From assembly GCA_021199395.1 (NCBI GenBank), contig JAJQIE010000289.1:1-9415 (forward strand): 9,415 bases of DNA, written 5' to 3'. A model generated the notes under the pieces. It saw nothing but the letters and a program-made list of their open reading frames with translations, was not told the DNA's origin and searched no databases. Positions 1 through 4,792 of this stretch are shown here, piece after piece. A program made the translations under genes and the position numbers. The stretch is from Lachnospiraceae bacterium. GTDB taxonomy: Bacteria; Bacillota; Clostridia; Lachnospirales; Lachnospiraceae. Every line of letters starts with the position of its first letter. Positions within the stretch are counted from its first letter, which is position 1.

Positions 1-1251
1 GGGGTAGGTTCGCAGCTGCTTTTCAGGGTAAATATAAATCATTCTGCCGCAGGAAGAATCCGTACAGGGATGATCGCACTGGCATTGCCTGTGATACTTG
101 CCAGTAGATTCGTCTTTTATCCATTTCATTTTGGGGCAGACAAATTTATAACGGCTCAGGCCATTTTCCCTCGTAGCTTTCCCTTCATATTTCATAGGAA
201 GCTGTGGGTCATTGGGACAGCATGGGATACCATCGTCATTGATTGTGTAATCCGGGTTTTCAAGGCCAGCCCTGGCATTGAGTGGGATAAAGGCTTTTTC
301 AAAGTGGATGCCATTTCCGTTTTCATCCGTGCCGAATGTGTCACCGGAAAGAAGTTCCTTATAAAGCTTCGCAGAGTCAAAAGCGGCGTCACCCAGAAAT
401 GCTTTGGGCTTCAGGAGTGGATGGGCCTCAAAAAGTTCTTTGAGAGTAGGGATTAGCAATCTTGCATCATGCACTGATTTATCCTCATCCGGCGAATTAG
501 ATTTTTTCCCAAGCTGGATTTCCGGATGCTTATCGAAGAAATCCTTATTATAGAAATCAACATGGCGGATGATACCGAGGCCGTTTGTAACGATACCGAT
601 TTTGTATGCATAGCAAAAATGGCCGTCAATGTAAAGCTGTTTGATTTCAGGATTAGAAGCTGCGTGGGCAGGCATGGAGCCATAAGCAGCTTTGTAAGGG
701 TCATAATCAGCGCCAAGGTTGTTGCTTTTCGCCCAGGCTTTGAGTTGTTTGATAATGCGGTTGGCATATTTGGGGTTGTTTTCCTTAACCCAGGCTTCAA
801 TACCGGAGGAATCGAAGATAGTCATCGAAGCTTTTTCTGGATCGATCTTCTGGCAGATTGGCTCGGTAATATCAACGAGACGTTCAAAAACAGCCTGGAT
901 ATCATCAAGGAAATCCTGTTTAAACCGGGTGATCTTAGAGGCATCGGGAACCCTATCAAAGCCGCAGAATTCCCGCAAGTGTCTGGAATAATGAAGGAAG
1001 ACCAGCAGGAGGGAATCTGTGGGGATGGAAAAAAGGCGCTGGATAATCAGAGCCCAAAGCATGGCATTCAAAGGATATTTACGGTTTCTGCCGGTGGATG
1101 CATAGTAATTCCTGTAAAAAGAAGCCGGGATAATTTCATCAAGGTCAATATGGTTTTCAAGAAGTGACAGAAACTGAGGCTTGTCGGATTCAAAAATTTC
1201 TCGACAATCTTCAAAAATATCTGCCAAAGTGAGTTGTTTATGTGTTATCAT
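1..1251 (-). CDS. DDE transposase, C-terminus beyond the window edge
   Basis: A continuous reading frame of 417 codons runs from an ATG at 1251 to base 1 with no stop, so the gene is partial at its 3' end. Residues about 45-115 (YRNYYASTGR, YPLNAMLWALIIQRLF, LREFCGF, ITRFKQDF) match the style of the InsH/DUF772 N-terminal domain of IS1182/IS5-group transposases. The first catalytic Asp is probably D147 in TIFDSSGIEAW and the second D288 in FLGDAAFDS; the third acidic residue would lie off the window. Between about 344 and 401 there is a cysteine cluster (CCP, C372, CQC, C396, C401) that may bind zinc. The start is supported by GGAG ten bases upstream and an extended -10 promoter. The visible part has no frameshift or stop, so the element may be intact and active. 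The exact IS family is inferred. Confidence 0.87.
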   Translation of the reverse strand, partial: MITHKQLTLADIFEDCREIFESDKPQFLSLLENHIDLDEIIPASFYRNYYASTGRNRKYPLNAMLWALIIQRLFSIPTDSLLLVFLHYSRHLREFCGFDRVPDASKITRFKQDFLDDIQAVFERLVDITEPICQKIDPEKASMTIFDSSGIEAWVKENNPKYANRIIKQLKAWAKSNNLGADYDPYKAAYGSMPAHAASNPEIKQLYIDGHFCYAYKIGIVTNGLGIIRHVDFYNKDFFDKHPEIQLGKKSNSPDEDKSVHDARLLIPTLKELFEAHPLLKPKAFLGDAAFDSAKLYKELLSGDTFGTDENGNGIHFEKAFIPLNARAGLENPDYTINDDGIPCCPNDPQLPMKYEGKATRENGLSRYKFVCPKMKWIKDESTGKYHRQCQCDHPCTDSSCGRMIYIYPEKQLRTYP

Positions 1252-1302
1252 ATAGATGCATCTCCTTTTTGGTGGATTGGCTGATAGTTTTTGGATGACT
1301 CT

Positions 1303-1311
1303 ATTATACCA
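1303..1311 (-). promoter_or_regulatory. Extended -10 promoter of the transposase
   Basis: On the minus strand the sequence reads TGGTATAAT, a perfect TATAAT preceded by the TGn extension. It lies about 50 bases upstream of the transposase ATG, with GGAG in between. No good -35 is visible at 16-18 bases, which is acceptable for an extended -10 promoter. Confidence 0.6.
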
Positions 1312-1352
1312 TAAACCATTGAGGAGATGTTTTATTTTGTAGCAAAAAGAAT

Positions 1353-1389
1353 CCCGTATTTATGCGGGTTCTGGCGTTTCGCAAACGCC
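1353..1389. repeat. Two adjacent hairpins at the end of the insertion sequence
   Basis: The first hairpin is CCCGTA-TTTA-TGCGGG (1353-1368, one G-T pair). The second is a perfect stem, GGCGTTT-CGC-AAACGCC (1373-1389). Neither is followed by a T run on either strand, so they are not ordinary terminators. They could be part of the terminal region of the element, a hairpin target into which it inserted, or structure that blocks translation from transcripts entering from outside. Confidence 0.6.
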
Positions 1390-1421
1390 TAATAATTAAA
1401 CAACACAGGGAGGATGAACAT

Positions 1422-1928
1422 ATGAGCGGCATCCGGCTTTATCGAAAAAGAATCATTCCGGAAGAATGTCTTTTACTGGACGATGACATTATTCTGCACG
1501 CCGACAATGAAGTCATCATCACGAAATGGCATACCCTTCATCCTAAAAAAACGCTGCACCACGGCTATTCCTGCTATTTTATGGAGCGCGGCTACAAGGT
1601 CAGCAAATTTTATGACCACGATAGCAGGCTGATCAGCTGGTACTGCGATATCATTGAGTATGAATACAACGAGACGGAAAACAGCTATGTTTTCACCGAT
1701 CTGCTTGTAGATGTGATCGTCTATCCGGACGGCTTCGTCCGGGTCGTAGATCTGGACGAGCTGGCGGACGCCGTCCGCGATCATCTGCTCACTCCCGAAC
1801 AGATGCAGCGCGCGCTGCGCAGGACAGACAAGCTGCTTTCGGTAATCTATAAGGGCGCTTTCGATAAGCTTCAGAAATACATCGAAGACGCAGAGGCTGA
1901 CTGTGTCAGCCGACAGACTGTATCATAA
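1422..1928 (+). CDS. DUF402 domain protein (possible nucleoside di/triphosphatase)
   Basis: The protein has 168 residues. The frame is open further upstream to 1362, but the ATG at 1422 is preceded eight bases earlier by GGGAGG (1408-1413), and the extra upstream codons fall in the hairpin DNA of the insertion element, so 1422 is preferred. Features of the DUF402 fold are the strand pair around SRLISWYCDII, then DLLVDVIVYPDG and VRVVDLDELADA, followed by a helical tail (LLTPEQMQRALRRTDKLLSVI). Characterised relatives hydrolyse nucleoside di- and triphosphates or organophosphates with divalent metal; that activity is inferred here from family only. It has no signal peptide and should be cytoplasmic. 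The insertion sequence sits directly upstream and may have replaced the native promoter; no convincing new plus-strand promoter was found. A hairpin, GGCTGAC-TGT-GTCAGCC, lies within its last codons (1895-1911). Confidence 0.85.
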   Translation: MSGIRLYRKRIIPEECLLLDDDIILHADNEVIITKWHTLHPKKTLHHGYSCYFMERGYKVSKFYDHDSRLISWYCDIIEYEYNETENSYVFTDLLVDVIVYPDGFVRVVDLDELADAVRDHLLTPEQMQRALRRTDKLLSVIYKGAFDKLQKYIEDAEADCVSRQTVS

Positions 1929-1995
1929 GAATCTGTATATTCTGCGTTACCATTTACGGCGAGCCTGACAAATCTGATTTTTTGTAAACTTTTTA

Positions 1996-2024
1996 TTGCC
2001 GAAAAACACGGCAGATGGTACAAT
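1996..2024 (+). promoter_or_regulatory. Promoter of the secreted serine-rich protein
   Basis: TTGCCG (1996-2001) and TACAAT (2019-2024) are separated by exactly 17 bases, with TG one base upstream of the -10 (TGGTACAAT). This is a good housekeeping-type promoter. It would start transcription near 2031, about 40 bases upstream of the ATG at 2070. It shows that the gene is transcribed separately from the DUF402 gene. Confidence 0.7.
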
Positions 2025-2069
2025 ATGGGAAAATGAGGGCGGAATCATCAAAATGAAAGGGTTAAAGTT

Positions 2070-2822
2070 ATGAAAAGAATGATGAAAAAACTTACCGGAA
2101 TCGTCATTGCGCTCACAATGCTTTTCAGCGCGATCCCGGCGTCAGCGGCTATCTCTGTTGAATCGGATCAGGTTCTCTACATGACCAGCACCAGCAGTTC
2201 CACAACATCCTATGCCAGCATTTATGTAAGCGGCCTGTCTTCCTCGCAGAAGATCACACAGTCTTCCGTAAAAAGCAGCAAGACCTCTGTAGCGTCTGTC
2301 TATTCTCTTGACCGCTACGCATCAAGCAGCAACTACTATTACTATGAATCAAAAACCAGCTCCTCCTCCAGCGGCACAAGCTCCTCCATTGGCCTGAAGC
2401 TTAAAAAGGCGGGTACCGCTACGATTTCCTTTAAGATCGGGAGCAAGACCTACAAGTCAAAGATTACTGTAAAGAGCTATACCAATCCGGTAAAATCCAT
2501 CACCATCAGCGGTGTAAACAGCAGCAAAACCTTTGCAAGCAAGACGAAATCATCGAATTCCGTATCCGGTCTGACGCTTTCAAAGACCACCAAGAACGCC
2601 AAGATCAGCGTTACCGCTAAGAGCGGCTGGAAGGTTCGTTACATCAGCCTTTATAATTCCGATACAGGCGAAAACTATTCCTACAGCAATTACAGTAACC
2701 CAAAGACCAGCGCCTCAATGAATCTCGGAACTCTGACAAAAGGAAAATCTTATTCTGTTTACGTGACCTTTGTTAATACCTCGAATGGCGCTTCGCTTTC
2801 TACAAGCTACACATTCTCATAA
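2070..2822 (+). CDS. Secreted serine-rich protein with Big_2-like (Ig-like) domain
   Basis: The protein has 250 residues. It starts with a clear signal peptide: a Lys/Arg-rich start (MKRMMKK), a hydrophobic core, and AIPASA as a likely cleavage site after residue 26. The mature part is about 27 percent serine by my count, rich in Thr, Lys and Tyr, and has no cysteine. Residues about 30-135 end in GLKLKKAGTATISFKIG and YKSKITVKS, typical of the last strands of bacterial Ig-like Big_2 domains. Residues about 140-250 form a second all-beta-looking segment that I do not recognise. No LPXTG motif, C-terminal membrane segment, lipobox or choline/SLH repeat is visible, so it is probably released or loosely held at the surface. 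The start is supported by AAAGGG eight bases upstream. It has its own promoter and terminator, so it is a single-gene unit. Adhesion or matrix roles would be guesses. Confidence 0.85.
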   Translation: MKRMMKKLTGIVIALTMLFSAIPASAAISVESDQVLYMTSTSSSTTSYASIYVSGLSSSQKITQSSVKSSKTSVASVYSLDRYASSSNYYYYESKTSSSSSGTSSSIGLKLKKAGTATISFKIGSKTYKSKITVKSYTNPVKSITISGVNSSKTFASKTKSSNSVSGLTLSKTTKNAKISVTAKSGWKVRYISLYNSDTGENYSYSNYSNPKTSASMNLGTLTKGKSYSVYVTFVNTSNGASLSTSYTFS

Positions 2823-2873
2823 GTATTTCAGCAATGCACCTGTCAATGCTGCTCTCATTTTCGTAAAAACACG

Positions 2874-2904
2874 CGCCCCTGCGATTCAGCAGGGGCGGTT
2901 TTTT
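2874..2904 (+). terminator. Strong hairpin terminator, probably bidirectional
   Basis: CGCCCCTGC (2874-2882), loop GATTCA, GCAGGGGCG (2889-2897) gives a nine-base-pair GC-rich stem followed by G and six T on the plus strand. It lies about 50 bases after the stop of the secreted protein. On the minus strand the stem is followed by GCGTGTTTTTAC, so it can also end transcripts of the convergent galactanase gene. Confidence 0.88.
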
Positions 2905-2929
2905 ATGCGCAGAGCCGTGCAGGGAATTT

Positions 2930-2978
2930 TGCGGCTAAAGCCGCACCCGGCGAGGGCTAAAGAGCGCCACTGGCGCTC
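2930..2978. other. Two compact perfect hairpins between convergent genes
   Basis: TGCGGC-TAAA-GCCGCA (2930-2945) and GAGCGCC-ACT-GGCGCTC (2962-2978) lie between the shared terminator and the galactanase stop. Neither has a T run. In a galactanase transcript they would form a structured 3' end just before the terminator, which could protect the message from exonucleases. That role is inference. Confidence 0.55.
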
Positions 2979-3008
2979 AGCAACGGTGCAGCAAAGTGTG
3001 CAGCTTAG

Positions 3009-4142
3009 CTACCCACGCGCGGCATACTCACGGATCACATTCAGCGCCGGGAGCGTTCTCCCTTCATAATCAAACAGCGCCTGATTCGCCCATTCATTTC
3101 CGTAAGGCCCAGGCTCCTGAATGTACTCACAGGAGGCCGCGTTCGCCCAGCCGACCCCTGGCACCGGAATCCATGCCGGCTCCCAGTAAATAAGTCCTCT
3201 TCCTAATCCGTCCGGTACCTCCCGAACCACTTCGAGCACATCTCTCATGAAATCCGCCTGTCCCTGCGGGGTCATCGGATACGATATCATGGCGACATGC
3301 TCCGGTTTCGTCGCCATTCCTTTGCGTTCATCAAGGGCAAGACGCTCATAAGAAGCGTAATCCTTCATCGTAAATCCCATTGAAACCTCCGCCACGACCA
3401 GTTTTTTCCCATAACGAAGCGCAATGTCATTCATATTGTCGCGCAGGCCGTCCAGCGTGCCATGCCAGAACGGATAATAAGACAGGCCAATATACTCAAA
3501 ATCTGCCCCGCCATTCGCGAAATAATGATCGAACCAGGTACGGTAAAGCCGGTTATTGCCGCCGTTGTCGAGATGGAGCATGACGGGAATCCTCTTTTCC
3601 ACATCCCGGACCGCACGGATACCGGCGCTCACAAATGCTGCTACATTTTTATAAGCTTTCTCCGTCGCTTCCATCAGCAGTCCGTCTGGCCACAGCAGAC
3701 CGTTTGACAGCTCGTTGCCGACCGCCACCATCCGCGGCAGAAGCTCCTCCCGGCGGCAGCGCTCCAGCGTTTCAAATGTAAAATCATACACTGCCCGCTC
3801 CAGCTCCTCTGCGCTCATCCCGCGCCACGCCTTCGGCACCCGCTGTTTTCCCGGATCCGCCCAGAAATCGCTGTAATGAAAGTCCAGCAGCCAGCCGATC
3901 CCCAGCTTTTTCGCCCGCTTTGCGAGCGCAAGCACCGTCTCAATATCACAGCCGCCCGCGCCATAAGAATTTCCCTTATCGTCAAACGGGTCATTCCAGA
4001 GGCGCAGCCGCACCAGATTCATGCCATACCCTTTCAGGATCTCCATCGCATCCCCCGGCGTCCCACGATCATAAAATTTACCGCCATTTTCCTCTACCGC
4101 GAGCAGGGTAGACAGATCCATTCCGATTATCCATTCGTCCAT
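3009..4142 (-). CDS. ganB: Arabinogalactan endo-beta-1,4-galactanase, GH53, cytoplasmic
   Basis: This 377-residue protein covers a complete GH53 (beta/alpha)8 barrel. Hallmarks in order are GMDLS (7-11), GGKFYDRG (20-27), VRLRLWNDP (44-52), LLDFHYSDFWADPGKQ (85-100), VGNELSNGLLWPDG (141-154) with the probable acid/base E144, HLDNGGNN (190-197), IGLSYYPFWHGTLD (218-231), VVAEVSMG (249-256) with the probable nucleophile E252, and YWEPAWIP (319-326). The family cleaves beta-1,4-galactan internally. The frame is open to an ATG at 4181, but GGGAG (4152-4156) lies nine bases before the ATG at 4142, so that start is preferred. There is no signal peptide, unlike secreted B. subtilis GanB, so it should act on imported oligosaccharides. 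It is the last gene of the minus-strand locus and has its own promoter region. Family call is firm; the symbol is by analogy. Confidence 0.92.
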   Translation of the reverse strand: MDEWIIGMDLSTLLAVEENGGKFYDRGTPGDAMEILKGYGMNLVRLRLWNDPFDDKGNSYGAGGCDIETVLALAKRAKKLGIGWLLDFHYSDFWADPGKQRVPKAWRGMSAEELERAVYDFTFETLERCRREELLPRMVAVGNELSNGLLWPDGLLMEATEKAYKNVAAFVSAGIRAVRDVEKRIPVMLHLDNGGNNRLYRTWFDHYFANGGADFEYIGLSYYPFWHGTLDGLRDNMNDIALRYGKKLVVAEVSMGFTMKDYASYERLALDERKGMATKPEHVAMISYPMTPQGQADFMRDVLEVVREVPDGLGRGLIYWEPAWIPVPGVGWANAASCEYIQEPGPYGNEWANQALFDYEGRTLPALNVIREYAARG

Positions 4143-4225
4143 AATGATTTTCTCCCAGATATTATACTCATGCCTCACCAAATCCCGTTTATCCGTAATA
4201 TCCGATCCTGTATCAGCTTTTATTT

Positions 4226-4243
4226 ACTCCCTCGCCAGGGAGT
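4226..4243 (-). promoter_or_regulatory. Leader hairpin of the galactanase transcript
   Basis: ACTCCCT-(4 bases)-AGGGAGT forms a perfect seven-base-pair stem inside the predicted leader, about 85 bases before the start codon. It is followed on the minus strand by AAATAAAAG, not by a U run, so it is not an intrinsic terminator. It may stabilise the leader or be a protein-binding site. Confidence 0.45.
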
Positions 4244-4344
4244 CTGAGAAATTCTGCCGGAATACTTCCTGGAGAGAGTCCGCAAAATCAGGCTTATTTA
4301 GTACGGGGAAATCAGTTTCGCAAAGCCTTATTTCTCTTTTCATC

Positions 4345-4373
4345 AGTATACTAAAATCGAACGATTCGATCAA
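4345..4373 (-). promoter_or_regulatory. Galactanase promoter with palindromic operator in its spacer
   Basis: On the minus strand TTGATC (4373-4368) and TATACT (4350-4345) are separated by exactly 17 bases. The perfect inverted repeat ATCGAA-CGA-TTCGAT (4356-4370) occupies most of the spacer and overlaps the -35. A bound dimeric protein there would block RNA polymerase, so a repressor of the LacI type or similar is plausible. Transcription would start near 4338, giving a leader of about 195 bases. Promoter and palindrome are seen; the regulator is inferred. Confidence 0.6.
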
Positions 4374-4376
4374 CAA

Positions 4377-4399
4377 GCTCGAACAGTTTGTAATCGAGC
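4377..4399. repeat. Inverted repeat next to the galactanase promoter
   Basis: GCTCGA (4377-4382) and TCGAGC (4394-4399) are perfect inverted arms around 11 bases, just upstream of the -35 element. They share the TCGA core with the palindrome at 4356-4370 and could be a second, auxiliary site of the same regulator. Confidence 0.45.
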
Positions 4400-4440
4400 A
4401 TTTTCTTACGTCTTCATTTCGATTTTATTCCGAACTGTTA

Positions 4441-4469
4441 ATTATAGTAAACGATGCAGGTCGTTTTAC
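4441..4469 (-). promoter_or_regulatory. Second TATAAT with an inverted repeat directly upstream
   Basis: A perfect TATAAT lies on the minus strand at 4446-4441. Immediately upstream are arms GTAAACGA (4447-4454) and TCGTTTTAC (4461-4469, plus-strand letters), paired with one bulged base. No convincing -35 is seen. This may be a second promoter with an operator in the spacer region, or a weak hairpin ending the zinc-ribbon transcript. Confidence 0.35.
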
Positions 4470-4558
4470 TTTCCGTTGACACCATTACCCCCGATGCTAA
4501 AATATCTCTAATGAGGACTGCGCTTTATCCGGGCTTTCCATAATAGAAAAGTGTACCG

Positions 4559-4792
4559 TCAGTCCTCCGAAAAGTCCTCGAAGTCTTTCTCCTCAAAGCG
4601 GCGCATCATCGCGCCGTAACGGAATCGCGCCATCTGATTCTTTTCCAGAACATCCGCCTCGCTGCCGCGATACTGACAGCGGATACAGTAATACTCTTCC
4701 TTTTCCTTATCATAAAACATATCGAGATCCAGATCACGCATAAAGCATGACGGACAGCGATAATTTAATTTGCCTTTTCCAGATTGAGCCAT
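4559..4792 (-). CDS. Small zinc-ribbon protein of unknown function
   Basis: This 77-residue protein has two CxxC pairs, CPSC (13-16) and CIRC (36-39), separated by 19 residues. That is the layout of a zinc ribbon. The segment between is acidic and aromatic (DMFYDKEKEEYY), and the tail is charged: RFRYGAMMRRFEEKDFED, then an acidic end. It has no signal peptide or membrane segment. Its ATG at 4792 lies 28 bases inside the 3' end of the 665-residue gene, in a different frame, behind a consensus Shine-Dalgarno, so translation of the two is probably coupled. Zinc ribbons of this size bind nucleic acid or protein, and either is possible. The gene may belong functionally to its upstream partner or simply be a conserved housekeeping neighbour. 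I do not recognise a named family. Confidence 0.82.
   Translation of the reverse strand: MAQSGKGKLNYRCPSCFMRDLDLDMFYDKEKEEYYCIRCQYRGSEADVLEKNQMARFRYGAMMRRFEEKDFEDFSED

Larger units (their letters stand above)
1..1390 (-). mobile_element. Insertion sequence, one end only (IS1182/IS4-like DDE element)
   Basis: This stretch holds a minus-strand DDE transposase gene with its own promoter, followed to the right by about 140 noncoding bases with two short hairpins. The left part of the element lies outside the window, so its second terminal repeat cannot be compared and the right boundary near 1390 is only an estimate. It is based on the host gene's ribosome site starting at about 1408 and on the hairpin ending at 1389. 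The family assignment comes from the transposase layout: an N-terminal InsH/DUF772-like region followed by DDE residues. No target duplication can be tested here. Confidence 0.7.
4143..4558. other. 416-base gap upstream of the galactanase gene: regulatory region
   Basis: No convincing gene lies here; a 111-codon plus-strand frame (4144-4479) has no ribosome site and no recognisable protein character. The gap holds a minus-strand promoter with an inverted repeat in its spacer (4345-4373), further inverted repeats at 4377-4399 and 4447-4469, a second TATAAT on the minus strand at 4441-4446, and a leader hairpin at 4226-4243. Five TCGA tetranucleotides fall within 4358-4422, many more than chance would give in 65 bases. 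Confidence 0.6.

Noticed and set aside
453..800. Minus-strand frame of 115 codons
   Set aside because: It is an out-of-frame shadow of the transposase and has a low-complexity translation.
526..1167. Plus-strand frame of 213 codons
   Set aside because: It lies opposite the transposase gene, which has the recognisable domains, ribosome site and promoter. The plus-strand protein has no family character.
1895..1911. Hairpin GGCTGAC-TGT-GTCAGCC as terminator of the DUF402 gene
   Set aside because: It is inside the coding region and no T run follows. The later T run at 1978-1983 has only a weak stem.
2770..3193. Two plus-strand frames of 99 and 65 codons across the terminator
   Set aside because: They cross the terminator hairpin and the galactanase 3' end, and their translations are Arg/Pro/His-rich noise.
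4157..4165. TATAAT just before the galactanase gene as its -10
   Set aside because: It is only a few bases from the ribosome site, so transcription would start on or within GGGAG; no -35 is present at the right distance.
4144..4479. Plus-strand frame of 111 codons in the regulatory gap
   Set aside because: No ribosome site, no recognisable motif, and it runs through the minus-strand promoter and inverted repeats.
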